A stretch of DNA of 64,000 bases from Linum tenue (GCA_946122785.1 CAMGYJ010000002.1:41938495-42002494); one strand, 5' to 3'. Positions 1-10,715 are shown, numbered from the stretch's first letter. The notes: generated by a model from the sequence alone, not told the origin. Program-made: numbers and translations.

Positions 1-415
1 AGCTGGGAGGTTTCCGTTGTTGTTGATTTCCCGTGTTTCCAGCTTGCTGCTTCAGGGGTTGGCACGGTTCGATGCGGTCGAGAGATGGAGTTTGTTTGCT
101 GGCGGCCTTGTGGATCGTGGTGGGAGTGATGTGTTGTCGTCCTCAGGCAGTTTTGTTAGAAGGTAGTCTCCATTGTTTGGGGGATGAGTGGAGGTCGAGC
201 TGTGGCATATGTGCGGATGTCCGCCCCTTCTGGGAGATGCTTTTTTGTTCCGGCCTGGACGTCTTCTCTTTCCGGCCTGGACGTTTTTTCTTCTTCCCTA
301 TTTTTTGTTTTAGTTTTAGCCTTTCTCCCCTGGATCATTCCTCTTGATCCGGTTTTCCTTGTGTACAATTGATCTTCTTTGGTTAATAAAATTTCACCAT
401 TATCAAAAAAAAAAA
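1..415 (+). mobile_element. 3' tail of a LINE (L1-type) retrotransposon
   Basis: The segment ends with a T-rich stretch, an AATAAA-containing sequence (384-390) and an 11-base A run (405-415). This is the usual 3' end of plant L1-type LINEs. No reverse transcriptase or RNase H motif is visible, so only the 3' untranslated part lies inside the window. The small open frames here (for example 33-347) show no recognisable domain and are not called as genes. The 5' limit lies outside the window. Confidence 0.5.
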
Positions 416-781
416 TCTTGACGAATTCAACTATGCCTATTTTTGTCTTGGTGAATTAGTGACTTCTATATAATTTATGAAGCACATTCATGGGCTCTTT
501 TTGCAGGGATTCAAAAACTCTGGCTCCTGAGAGCTTCACGGAAGGGCAGATTAGCCATTTCGTTCTGCACATTTAATTGAAGTGCTACGTTTTGGGGCTA
601 ATAGCTTTCCGTTTTTGGTTCCTGTTAATTGGTGGGCTTTGGAGTCCAACGCACCATTAACATATTTGGGCTGCAATTGGGCTAATTGCACCGCAGGTAG
701 AGTCCAAATTCCTGCCGCAATTCCGTTCTCTAGGTAGAATTGAAAAAGGTTAAACGGAGAAGACGGTTGGTGATGGCGGAG
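416..781. other. Unassigned spacer between LINE tail and BEL1-like fragment
   Basis: No convincing gene or repeat was recognised here. A pyrimidine tract ending in 'tttttgcag' near 505 resembles a splice acceptor, but the following sequence has no long open frame and no recognisable protein. The stretch is either host intergenic DNA or the decayed 3' part of the gene fragment on its right. Confidence 0.3.
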
Positions 782-1341
782 TTAATGGTGGAGGCGGCCC
801 TGACTAGCTTCCACCATGCCGCCAATTTCGGAGTCCGGGACCCACGAGAATCGCGTGATCGGGTGTTGGGGTGGAGATGGTATTGATCGCGGCGGCGGAT
901 TGGAGAGGAAGAGCTGTGCCGCCGCCGAATCCGCATTAATCGTCGACGGAATTATCTGGTGGTGGAAATCGGTCTGATTATCGTGATCATGGTGGTGGTC
1001 TAGCAAGTGGACAGAGGTGGGGACGACGGGCGGTCCGCCGGTGGGAGAGAAATTGAACATCTCGAATAACATCCCCGTCGTTTCGCACACCTGCTGCTGC
1101 TGCGGTTGTTGAAGGTCGCGGCGGATTCTTCCTCATCTAGCCACGGCGGAGGAGAAGGAGGAGTAGGAGGAGGAGGATATTCAGCTTGAACTCTAAGCTT
1201 ATCCCTCCTCATCATCTGGTGCGCTATATGTTGCTGTTGTTGCTGAACTCTGTCGAACCCGTTGGAAGCGGAGAAAGAAAAAAAACCTCCTCCTCCATCT
1301 CCGTCGGCGACCTGATCATGGTGGTAATCCAGCTGGGACAT
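782..1341 (-). pseudogene. BEL1-like homeodomain protein (BLH2/SAW-like), N-terminal fragment
   Basis: Reading the minus strand from an ATG at 1341, the product starts MSQLDYHH and reaches a FSFSASNGF segment. This resembles the N-terminus of BEL1-like homeodomain transcription factors of the BLH2/BLH4 (SAW) group. After a run of CAG/CAA codons near 1120 the family motif continues in a different frame as VCETTGMLFEMFNF, where family members carry a VYETAGMLSEMF-type motif. A frameshift near 1100-1125 therefore breaks the gene. The frame ends at 782, and the BELL domain and homeodomain that should follow are absent. Intact members are several hundred residues long and act in the nucleus with KNOX proteins in leaf and meristem patterning. 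This copy cannot make such a protein. The family is assigned from motifs, without alignment. Confidence 0.6.
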
Positions 1342-1681
1342 AGTAGAATCGTCACAACGACGAAACGTCGACGACGGATCAGGAGGAGAATTCTTTCCCT
1401 TTCTCTCTTTCTTTTGTGTGCTTATGAATCTCTTCGATGGAGGGATAGAGAAGGTGATATTGATGTTGGTGTCGCCAGGCCAATTTTTATTCATTTATTT
1501 TTTGTTAAAAAATTGGATATAATGAGACACTAAATTACAAAGGGGAGGAGGTGAGATGATCATTTGTAAATAATTAATGGGAATAGCAATCCCATTAATT
1601 ATGATGATGATGATTTTTCTTCATAATAACTATGCTAAATTGCTAATCATCAATCGGCTAACTAAGCACTATGGCAAAAAA

Positions 1682-1702
1682 ATATATATATATATATATA
1701 TA
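1682..1702. repeat. (TA)n microsatellite
   Basis: About ten TA units sit just left of the small hAT element. It is a simple dinucleotide tract. Confidence 0.9.
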
Positions 1703-1739
1703 CACTAACTTGGGCCTCAACCTCAAATGCCCCAACAAC

Positions 1740-2455
1740 TAGGGCTGGTAATCGGTCGCCGACTATTCGGTATTCGGTATACCGAAACCAGACAGTGTAC
1801 CCACCGAATACCGATACCGAATGTTACCCGGTATACCGGATACCGAATAGTCGGTATCCGGTATTAATACCGGTATACCGAATACCGGTTAATGCTTTGA
1901 GATTATTTTTTCTAGCCGGGACTGCTGCTGGCGACTGCTGCTGGCGAAGATGAAGACAGACGCGGCGCGGTGGTAGAGCGCGGCGACACGGCGTGTTGGT
2001 GGAGCGCGGCGACCCGGCGCGGTGGTGGAACGCGGCGACTGCTGAGCGCGCCTTCCGACCTGCGGCGCAGGGAATGCTGCTGGCGAAGAGGAAGACCGCC
2101 GCGGCGTGCTGGATGGTGGCGCTGGAATTCGCCTCGACGGGCTGGAAAGGAAGAGTCAAAGTGTCGAACAGAGGAAGGTGGAGTGATCGAGACGAGGTGC
2201 TGGAGTGGGCAGAGTTTGATTTAATTTTAGGGTTTACACGCCCCCACCCCCAATTTCAAAAGTTGTCGTTTTTTTTTATTCGGTATTCGGTATACCGATT
2301 TACCGTTGGTATATGACTGGTCAGTATTCGGTATACCGTTTGGCCAAGAAGTGCAGCCGAATACCGATACCGCCGGTATTCGGTATACCGAATACTGATT
2401 GTAACCGGTTCGATACCCGGTATACCGAATACCGGTTTACCGAATACCAGCCCTA
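1740..2455. mobile_element. Non-autonomous hAT transposon (716 bp)
   Basis: The left end reads TAGGGCTGGTAATCGGT and the right end is its inverted counterpart (...ACCGAATACCAGCCCTA). Both arms are filled with repeated GGTATACCGAAT-type palindromic motifs, a typical hAT subterminal arrangement. An 8-bp target-site duplication flanks it with one mismatch: ccaacaac (1732-1739) and ccaccaac (2456-2463). The interior is GC-rich (about 1910-2220) and encodes no transposase, so the element would need an enzyme supplied in trans. The terminal TAGGGCTGG is shared with the right end of the large hAT at 54127-59269, which suggests a related source. Confidence 0.85.
1950..2040 (+). repeat. Short GC-rich tandem repeat inside the hAT element
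   Basis: Roughly three imperfect copies of a 26-30 bp unit built around 'gcgcggcgac' and 'ggtggtgga' lie head to tail in the core of the small hAT. Open frames through it on both strands (1824-2159 minus, 1970-2316 plus) reflect the low stop density of GC-rich sequence and are not called as genes. Confidence 0.55.
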
Positions 2456-2463
2456 CCACCAAC

Positions 2464-4012
2464 GGCTGTAGGCAAATTGAAGTTTGCGGGTTTGATTCAC
2501 TCATATAGTTACCCATTGATCTTGGATATAAATTTCATATTAGGTGCAAAACTTATGCTTTTCATTTATCTTTTATTATTATTTCTTTTGGTTCCTAAAA
2601 GAATTTCATATTATATTTTAAACTTCACTTCGGTTTTTATTATCACAAATTTGGTTGATGAAGTTCACCATACACAATCAACATTTAACTCAGCATTTTA
2701 ATCACTCAACGAATGAGTCACGAGTTGAATTAAATTAACAGCAAATCCACACACTTAAGATACCGTTGATGATGAATACGCAACACGAAGGAATCTCCGT
2801 CTATGTGACACATGTATGGAATCCCCGTCTACCAACTACAACGATGGCGGCGGGCATCTCCGCCTCCAGATCACATCCCATCTCCGACGATTCTCCCGAT
2901 ATGGGGTTCCCGTCTCCCAACTACAACCATGGCGACGGCCAAAGGGTCATTTCGTTGTTAAAAACTTAGAATACAAGAAAGTTTTCCGTGGACCGCAATT
3001 AGACTTCGTAGATCTAAGTGCTTATAGTGCTAGCTTGTGTGGGGATTTCAACCATTGTAAAAAGGGAGGCAACTTTATGGGTTCGTTGTGTTAGAGAGAG
3101 AGGGGTGGGGGGATATGATTTGAGATCAAGCTATCTCATGGGAAGTACTACTCTCTCAATCGCAATAGGTTTTGGAGTAAAATGTCAAAACTAAGGAAAA
3201 GTTTGTGGGGAGATAGAGTGTGCCGAGAAACAAACGAGATCGACGCAAGAAAAGAGAGGAAGGATGACACAGAAGCGACGACGATTCACCTATCCAGATC
3301 TACTCACCAGCCCAAATTTGTTTTCATTGGTCGACTTCTCTTTTGGTTACACCGGAGATCAGAGATCGACGCAGCGGAAGGGCAAGAAGAGCGACGTAGG
3401 AGGAAGAAGATTGCGTCTCTTCTAGCTTGGGTAGGGACGTAGGGTATAGGGTATGGAAATTTGAAAAAAGTAAGTTTTATTTTTTTTAATGAATGTGAAG
3501 AGGAGGTGGAAAATATATAAGATTATTTTCTAATTTTTTAATATTTTTAATTACCACGTCATATATTTAACAGTTCTAGTTGACTGCCACATAAGCTAAA
3601 GTTAACAGAGACTAATGGAGAGTGATCAAACTTGAGCTATTAAACTAATCTTCCTGACCACGAATGAAATTAATATTTTTAGTGATCAAACGTACCGTTT
3701 TTAGTTAACTCAGTGATCAACATTGCAATTTCCCTATTTGACGTCAATTAGGGTTACAAATGATCCTATTACTAAACTCTAACAGAGAACAATCTTCTTC
3801 TCCCCCCCCCCAAAGGGTTCATTATGTATGATTAAGGGAAGCAGCTCTAATATTGAATTATGTGCATGTTTTTCTTTCTTTCTTTGAACAATTGTATTTC
3901 TTTCTCCAATTATATGTCTTATTTTCTTATTATATTGTAATTTTGTAAGCATGTTATATGTGCATATTTTTTGTCTAAACTTTCTCGGCCAAGGGCCGAG
4001 CCCGGTGCTAGT
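2464..4012. other. AT-rich spacer without recognisable gene
   Basis: Several short open frames (2766-2969, 2816-3094, 3182-3442) have no recognisable domain. The stretch at about 3590-3745 ends in 'gatcaacattgcaatttccc', which resembles the terminal inverted repeat of plant Mutator-like elements. No matching left end was found, so no element is called. A short C tract lies near 3805-3813. Confidence 0.3.
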
Positions 4013-4235
4013 ATTATAAGAGTAACAAATACAAATAAATAAAAACTCAGATTATGGTACACGGAGTAAAACTCTATTGAATTAGTAAAGGTAGGTTAAG
4101 ATCAATCTACCAAGCAACAAACTCGACTATCAACCAACTCTAACAATTGACCTCATGCCCCTAAAAATCAGCAACATTAATTACATGATTTGTTCTTCAA
4201 ACAAACCCAAATTTGATTGCATAATCTTATTGACA
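4013..4235 (+). repeat. Diverged third copy of the short-gene 3' flank
   Basis: The order of landmarks here (aagagtaacaaa, tctaccaa.tagcaacaaactcgac.atcaac, attgacctcatg, cc.taa..atcagcaacatta, acatgatttgttcttc) closely follows the region about 11515-11765 downstream of short gene copy 1, and its right part follows 47990-48060 downstream of copy 2. The gene itself is not found to the left. This is most simply a third member of a tandem family that kept only its flank. It borders a copia remnant at about 4240. Confidence 0.6.
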
Positions 4236-4239
4236 ACAA

Positions 4240-4717
4240 AGTTTTGTATCGGTTTGTCAATTTGGGTTGTTCTTATATCTCACTATGACTCGACCTGATA
4301 TGGCATATGTGATCAATGAATTGAGTCAGTTTGTTCACTACTCTCCGAGTACTAATCATGTAATCACACGTCGCTCAGTCATCAGGTTCTGCGCTACCTC
4401 AAGACTCCGGTTGGTCAAGGTTTGTTTTTTCCCACTGCTGGCTCTCTTGAACTACTCCCTACTCCTCTATTATGTAATAATCAAGCAGAGCTTCACATTA
4501 ATGCTAACCTCGTCTTTCACTATTTTACTAATCACTTGGAGATGGATTATTACCTTGTAGCCAATCGTTTCATTTCCGGAGAAATTTCTCCTCAAAAGAT
4601 TGGTTCCCACTCATAGTTAGCCGACATCTTTACAAAGGCTCTCGACACGGAGCAATTTCACATTTTCTTATCTAATCTTGATTTTCATGACCTTCATGCT
4701 ACATGTTAAGTGGGAGT
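4240..4717 (+). pseudogene. Ty1/copia pol fragment (end of RT and RNase H)
   Basis: Conceptual translation gives LYLTMTRPDMAYVINELSQFVHY, the junction between reverse transcriptase and RNase H of copia Pol. It is followed in shifted frames by NQAELHINAN, an HLEMDYYLV segment and LADIFTKALDTEQFH, the usual C-terminal end of copia RNase H. Several frameshifts and stops are present and everything upstream in Pol is missing. The coding remnant ends near 4705 just before the purine stretch 'aagtgggagtg', a polypurine tract. It is unrelated by boundary to copia-1. Confidence 0.75.
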
Positions 4718-5100
4718 GTAATTTTTATCTTACATTTTATCAAAATAGTTATTTTGTTAGGGTCCAACTAGTAATTAGCACTCGTGCCCTAGTTGATTAT
4801 CGAAGGGCTTTATATTTTCTCATGGTTGTTGTCATGAACTTCCCGTAACTCGGTCGCCAAAAGTTGCGAACTAAAGTCATAGTGCAAACCATAACTGAGA
4901 ACTATGAACTTCGTGAACTAGTATCGATCTTCGAGAAAATCACGTGCATCGAGTGTCATTTACTCTTCTGCAGATTGTTCACTTTACAATAACAACATGA
5001 ACAACCTCTTGATAGACTTCCTCTTGCCAATCATTTCCATTTACTAAATCAGTTCGTGTTGTGCAATCTATAGACACTACAACAAAACCTAATGTCGTAG
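4718..5100 (+). mobile_element. Probable LTR remnant of the copia fragment
   Basis: This sequence follows directly after the polypurine tract of the pol fragment and contains a TATA-like 'tttatatttt' near 4810, as expected for a 3' LTR. No second LTR and no target duplication are visible, so the right edge is a guess. The rest to 5246 is AT-rich with nothing recognised. Confidence 0.35.
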
Positions 5101-5251
5101 TTACATTTATATATAGACCACTAAACCTAATACTTAACCCTAAACGGCCTACCCGACTTAACTACGTACGACTCCAACTTATCCTCCACTCCTAATGCAT
5201 ACTCGGCCCACGCAAAATAGACTAATAACCTACGTACTAAGTACTAACCCT

Positions 5252-5588
5252 TAACAGCTAGGGATTTCAATTCCCCAATTCCATTCAGCTCGACCGTTGG
5301 AGGAGAGCGGGACTCAATTGAAGAAGAAGAAGATTCGGCTTGACCAATACTCGCCGTTTTGGGTTAAGCTCATATGAAACTCACCGTTTTATCTTGGTTC
5401 CTTTTGCTATGTCGTTTTTACCATCTCTCTGCACTAGCTTCGCTTTTCTGTCAAGTTTCCTATTGTTTCCTTTTCAAGTAAAGAGACAACTTGTATCAGG
5501 AACTTGTCTTCTTCTGTAATGGCTTCAGTATAAGAAGCAGAGTGATCAATGAGAAGGGCTTTAAGCCTTAGGGTTTCAACCTTTTTTA
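5252..5588 (+). repeat. copia-1 5' LTR
   Basis: Nearly identical to 10145-10487. It starts taacagctaggg and ends ccttttttta just before the primer-binding site. The 6-7 bp 'atgatcc' segment of the other LTR is absent. Confidence 0.92.
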
Positions 5589-5600
5589 TAGTATCAGAGC
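5589..5600 (+). promoter_or_regulatory. copia-1 primer-binding site (initiator Met tRNA)
   Basis: The sequence tagtatcagagc directly after the 5' LTR differs by one base from the plant copia consensus tggtatcagagc, complementary to the 3' end of initiator methionine tRNA. Confidence 0.8.
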
Positions 5601-5627
5601 CCTTGACCTAACTCTCCTCCCGCCGCC

Positions 5628-6870
5628 ATGGCTGCCAACGTTCACGACAACGAGCAACAGCCTCCTCCAGAACCCCAAAACCCTCAGAATCAACCACAAA
5701 ACCTCTACCAACTCGAAAATCCTTTCTTTCTCCATGGATCTGAACAGCCTGACCTTCTTTTGGTCAGTGAGAAGCTTACCTCTACCAATTACAACGATTG
5801 GAGCAGAGCAATGTACAATGCTCTTGCTGCCAAGAACAAACTTGAGTTTGTTAATGGCCTCATTCCTGAGCCAACCCCCACAGATCTGTTACATGGTGCT
5901 TGGGTTCGCAACAACATCATGATTCTTAGCTGGATACAACAAGCAGTTGACTCAGAGATCAGAAAGACAATCCTCTCCAGCAAGACAGCTGCTGATGCCT
6001 GGAAGAGTCTGTAATCTAGGTATGGTTCTGGTGATCTTATTCGTGTTGCTGAGCTAGAAGAAACCTTTTCCTCTTTACATCAGGGTAACCAGAAAATCAC
6101 ATAATATTATGGCGCAGTCATCACCTTAAAAGATGAGCTAGATAATTACCAACCCTTGTTTCCCTGTGATTGCACTCCAACTAGCCATACTGAATGTCAT
6201 GGCATGAAAAAAGTCCTAGAGTATCATGACACAAACTATGTATCAAATTCCTAAGGGGTTTGAATGAAAACTATGTTGGTGTTCGAGCACAAGTTCTGTT
6301 TGGAGAGGAGCTACCAACTATCAATAGGGTCTTTCAAAGACTCTTACAACATGAAAGACAGATCTATGGAACACAGAAAGGGAAAATGATTGCTACTGCT
6401 ACTTCAGACTCTCTTGCTATGGCTGTTCAAGGAAGTAACATGAGGTTTCCTCCATATGGTAAAAGACCTTTTTGTACTCACTGCAAAAAGGAAGGTCACA
6501 CATGGACATTTGTTATCATATCCATGACTGGCCACCTGGAATGACTTAGAGAACATCTAATCCTCCAGTAAGGTCCATTGAATGCACCTACTGCAAGAGA
6601 ACAGGCCACACTGAGGATAGATGCTACCAGAAACATGGTTTACCTCCTCACTTGGCTTCCAGATCTGCTTCCTCAAACCCTAATAGAGGCAAGTAGACTG
6701 TTAACTCTGCTGTGGTTGAGTCAAACGATCAAGAAGTCAAGTTAACCAAGTAGGAATATGACAAGATCATGACTTTAATGAACAGTCACCATGGTTCTTC
6801 TTTCTCAGCAGCTGCTTATATCTCTCAACCTCCATCTCTAGGTAAATTCCTTTTGCTCAATTCCAAGTAA
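5628..6870 (+). pseudogene. copia-1 gag (nucleocapsid polyprotein), broken
   Basis: It starts at an ATG in the context cgccgccatgg. The first 128 residues carry the copia-type Gag signature (ENPFFLHGSEQPDLLLVSEKL, then STNYNDWSRAM and KLEFVNG). In-frame stops lie at 6012 and 6102. After frameshifts near 6240 and 6500 two zinc-knuckle-like segments follow (FCTHCKKEGHT and CTYCKRTGHTEDRCYQKHG), the second a proper CX2CX4HX4C. Further stops in one frame lie at 6547, 6694, 6751 and 6868, each explainable as CAG-to-TAG or CAA-to-TAA. Gag of an active element would package the RNA into cytoplasmic virus-like particles. This copy cannot. Confidence 0.88.
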
Positions 6871-6890
6871 AAGTCAGAATCTCAAGAATC

Positions 6891-9800
6891 CACATGATTG
6901 GATTCTGGACACAGGTGCCTCTGATCACATCACATGCTCCTTGGCTTACTTATCTGACTATAAGACATTAGATAATGTCTTCATTACATTACCAACAGGG
7001 GCTCAAATCCAAGCCACTCACATTGGCACTACACATTGCAGTTCATCCCTCACCCTTGAAGGGGTTCTATTTGTTCCCCACTTCACTTTCAACCTTGTTT
7101 CAGTGAGCAAGCTCACTACAAGCAAACCTTTTCACTTGACTTTTTACTCTGACTTTTGTCTCATACAGGACCTGGTGATGAAGAGAATGACTGGTTCTGC
7201 TAGGCTCATCAATGGTCTTTACCACTTAGAAGTAGACTGCAAACCAAAACTCCTCACTGCTGCTAGGGCCACTGTTTTTTATCTTTGGCACTTTAGGTTA
7301 GGTCATGTTTCCCATACCAGAGTACCTTACATTTCTCAATTTTGTACCTCCATACACACTTTTAAAGATCAGCCCTGTGATGTGTGTCACTTTGCAAAGC
7401 AAAGGAGACTTTCTTTTCCAATTAGCCAAACTGTAACACAAAGATGTTTCCAGTTGCTTCATGTGGATATTTGGGGACCAAACCCTACTCCTACTTATGA
7501 TGGCTTCAAGTATTTTTTGATTATTGTTGATGACTTCTCTCGAATGACTTGGATACTTTTACTTAAACTTAAGTCAGAAGCTAGACCAAAACTCATTCAC
7601 TTTTGCACTCAAGTCCAAACTCAATGCAAACAATCTGTCCAAAAGATTAGAAGTGACCAGGGTAAGGAGTTCCAGATGGATGATTTCTTCCAATCCACTG
7701 GTATTATTCATGAATTATCTTGTGGGGAAACCCCACAGCAAAACAGCAGGGTAGAAAGAAAGCATCAGCACATACTTGCTGTTGCTAGAGCTCTTATGTT
7801 TCAAGCTGCTCTACCTGCTGGTTTCTGGGGTGACAGTGTCAAACATGCTATATACCTCATAAATCGTGTCCCAACTCCTGTTCTAGACAACCAAACACCC
7901 TAACAGAAACTACACAATGTCCCTCCTGACCTTGCAGATTTAAAAGTTCTTGGCTCTCTTTGTTATGCTAGTACATTAGCAGGTCATAGAACCAAATTTG
8001 CTCCCAGAGCTAGGAAGGGTATTTTCCTTGGTTTTGTCTCAGGCATTAAAGGTTACAAGATCTATGATCTGGTTTTCCATGACACTTTTGTCTCACGAGA
8101 TGTCATCTTCTAGGAGAGTCACTTCCCCTTTCAAAATCAATCTACTACTCAGTCTTATTCTACTGGTTTATTCCCCTCCCCGTTACCTTATTCTCAACCA
8201 GAAGATATCCCTCCTACTACTTCAGTACCATAATCCACTCCTACTTCAACACCAGATACCAGTACCCCACCAACTTCTCCAGACCCACCATCAACCCCAC
8301 CTTCCCCTGATCACACTTCTACCTCATCAGCAGGTCCTCCTGCTCACTCTCCGCCCTTATCTCCTACACCTCCTCCTCCCCCTCCTCCCCCTCTTAGACG
8401 TTCTGACAGACAATCAAAACCCCCAGTCCACCTAACCAAAGACTACCATTGCTATCTTCTTCAACAAGCAGGCAAACCATGTCATTCTCCAAATCACCAG
8501 GTTCAGGACAAAAGGTACTCTCTTTTCTCATCTATTTCTTACAACTCTCTTTCACCAGCCTACAAACACTTTGGTCTTACTCTCTCCTCATTTCATGAGC
8601 CTAACACATACAAAGAGGCAGCTCTTTCAGAACAGTGGAATGCTGCTATGCAGCATGAGATAGGAGCTCTCATCAAAAACAATACCTGGGATGTGGTCAA
8701 CCTACCACTAGGTAAGAAAACCATTGGAAACAAATGGGTTTACAAAGTGAAGTTGAATTCAGATGCTACTTTGGACAAATTTCGTGCAAGACTTGTTGCT
8801 AAGGGTCATACACAACAGGAAGGGGTTGATTATCAAGACACCTTTGCTCCAGTGACCAAGATGACTAATGTGAGGTTGTTTTAAGCAATTGCTGCTCAAA
8901 GGAATTGGCATATTCACCAATTGGATGTGAATAATGCCTTCCTTCATGGTGATTTAAAGGAAGAGGTTTACATGTCCCTACCTAAAGGTTACACTCCACC
9001 TCCTGGCTTTCCCAACCCAGTTTGCAAGCTCAGGAAGTCACTCTATGGGCTAAAACAAGCATCACGTCAATGGTTCTCCAAACTAACTGATAAGCTCATC
9101 AGTTACAATTTTATTCAAAGTCAGGCTGATCATTCACTGTTCTATAAAGCTACTTCTACCAGCTACACCTGCGTTCTCATATATATCGACGATCTTGTAC
9201 TTGGAGGTAATGATTTACAAGAAATAGAAGCTCTGAAAGCAGCTTTGCATTCAGAATTCAACATCAAAGATATGGGGACTCTGAAATTTTTTCTTGGGAT
9301 AGAGGTGGCCAGGAATGCAACTGGAATTCACATTTCACAAAGGAAATACACATTGGATATAATTGAAGAAGCAAATCTCATTGATTCTAAAACAGCAACC
9401 ACACCAATGGATTACAAGCTCCACTTGTCTACAGATTGCTCTACACCATATGAAGACCCTGAGTTCTATAGAACATTGGTTGGTAAACTTATCTATCTCA
9501 CAACTACCAGGCCTGATATAAGTTATGCGACTCAGCAGTTGAGTCAATTCATGGTCAATCCTAGCATACAACATTTCAAAGCTGTTCAGAGAGTCATTCG
9601 TTACCTCAAACAGGCTCCAGCAACAGGTCTTTTCTTTCCCAAGGACAACTCCTTCCAATTGAAGGCATTCTCAGACTCCGATTGGGCTGCTTGCATCGAC
9701 ACTCGCCGCTCAATTTCTGGCTTCTGCGTTTATCTGTGCGATTCCCTCATCTCTTGGAAGTGTAAGAAACAGAAGACGGTTTCCCGATCTTCCTGTGAAG

Positions 9801-10147
9801 CTGAATACAGAGCCCTTGCCTTCACCTCCTGCGAACTTCAATGGCTGCTCTATTTACTCAAGGATTTCCAAGTTTCTCATGCTTGCCCTGCCACTCTCTT
9901 CTGCGATAACCAGAGCGCTGTCTATATTTCCCAGAATCCGACATTCCACGAGCGCACGAAACATATCGAGCTCGACTGTCATCTGGTTAGTGAAAAATTG
10001 CTGAGCAACACCATCAAACTCCTTCATGTCTTTAGCACTCATCAGTTGGCCGACCTCTTCACCAAGCCTTTGTCTCCAGCTCCATTTCGCTCCCTTCTCG
10101 CCAAGCTTGGTGTGCGCAATCTCTGCCCACCAGCTTGCGGGGGGTAA
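6891..10147 (+). pseudogene. copia-1 pol: protease, integrase, RT, RNase H, broken
   Basis: One frame runs from the protease motif WILDTGASDHITC (about 6898-6937) to the stop at 10145-10147. In order it shows a GAG-pre-integrase zinc-binding segment (FRLGHVSHTR, CDVCHFAKQRR), the integrase core with HVDIWGP, SDQGKEF and VERKHQ supplying the D-D-E residues, a proline-rich linker (8230-8400), the RT start (NTWDVVNLP, KARLVAKGHTQQ), the RT active site YIDDLVLGG (about 9180-9206), and RNase H with SDSDWA, SSCEAEYRAL, FCDNQSAVYI and LADLFTKPL. In-frame stops lie at 7901, 8111, 8231 and 8882. The final stop TAA is made of the first three bases of the 3' LTR, and the GCGGGGGG polypurine tract lies inside the last codons. 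Confidence 0.93.
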
Positions 10148-10487
10148 CAGCTAGGAATTTCAAATCCCCAATTCCATTCAGCTCGACCGTTGGAGGAGAG
10201 CGGGACTCAATTGAAGAAGAAGAAGATTCGGCTTGACCAATACTCACCGTTTTGGGTTAAGCTCATATGAAACTCACCGTTTTATCTTGGTTCCTTTTGC
10301 TATGTCGTTTTTACCATCTCTCTGTACTAGCTTCGCTTTTCTGTCAAGTTTCCTATTGTTTCCTTTTCAAGTAAAGAGACAACTTGTATCAGTAACTTGT
10401 CTTCTTCTGTAATGGCTTCATGATCCGTATAAGAAGCAGAGTGATCAATGAGAAGGGCTTTAAGCCTTAGGGTTTCAACCTTTGTTA
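10145..10487 (+). repeat. copia-1 3' LTR
   Basis: Second LTR copy of 343 bp, preceded by the purine run gcgggggg (10137-10144) that serves as polypurine tract. The first triplet TAA doubles as the pol stop codon. It ends tttgtta before the accct duplication. Confidence 0.92.
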
Positions 10488-10611
10488 ACCCTAAAGCCCA
10501 AACCATTATCTCATCAAGTCATCGATTTCATCTTCATTAATGGATAAAACGAGTAGGATTGGTGAGAACTGGTGCAACGAACCAACCCACGAATTTAACC
10601 ATGCGCCCCCG

Positions 10612-10639
10612 AGAAAAACTCCTAGGCTTCCCCGATCGT
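10612..10639 (+). promoter_or_regulatory. Conserved 28-bp upstream block of short gene copy 1
   Basis: A 28-bp stretch starting agaaaaactcctagg and ending cccgatcgt is identical to 46976-47003 upstream of copy 2. It lies about 70-95 bp upstream of each TATA box. The surrounding promoter sequences have diverged with indels, so identity over this block suggests a retained regulatory site. The binding factor is unknown. Confidence 0.55.
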
Positions 10640-10707
10640 AATAAATTATAGTTGTGCATGGATGAACATTGATCCATCAACAACCCTTTCATTCCCTTCT
10701 CTATATG

Positions 10708-10715
10708 TATAAATA
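10708..10715 (+). promoter_or_regulatory. TATA box of short gene copy 1
   Basis: TATAAATA lies 143 bp before the ATG. The paralogue has the same octamer at 47075-47082. Confidence 0.7.

Larger units (their letters stand above)
5252..10487 (+). mobile_element. copia-1: full-length but inactive Ty1/copia retrotransposon
   Basis: The element is 5,236 bp, bounded by a 5-bp target duplication accct (5247-5251 and 10488-10492). Its LTRs are 337 and 343 bp and differ by a small indel ('atgatcc' near 10420) and scattered changes. The domain order is gag, protease, integrase, reverse transcriptase, RNase H, typical of copia. The termini are non-canonical: both LTRs start TAACAGCTAGG and end in TTA instead of TG...CA. 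Gag and Pol are interrupted by about three frameshifts and many in-frame stops. It inserted roughly 220 bp upstream of the TATA box of short gene copy 1. Confidence 0.93.

Noticed and set aside
2766..3442. Three short open frames that could be small genes
   Set aside because: No domain, no conserved partner in the window and no clear promoter or polyadenylation context.
3590..3745. Possible Mutator-like terminal inverted repeat ending 'ttgcaatttccc'
   Set aside because: No matching opposite end or 9-bp target duplication was found in the window.
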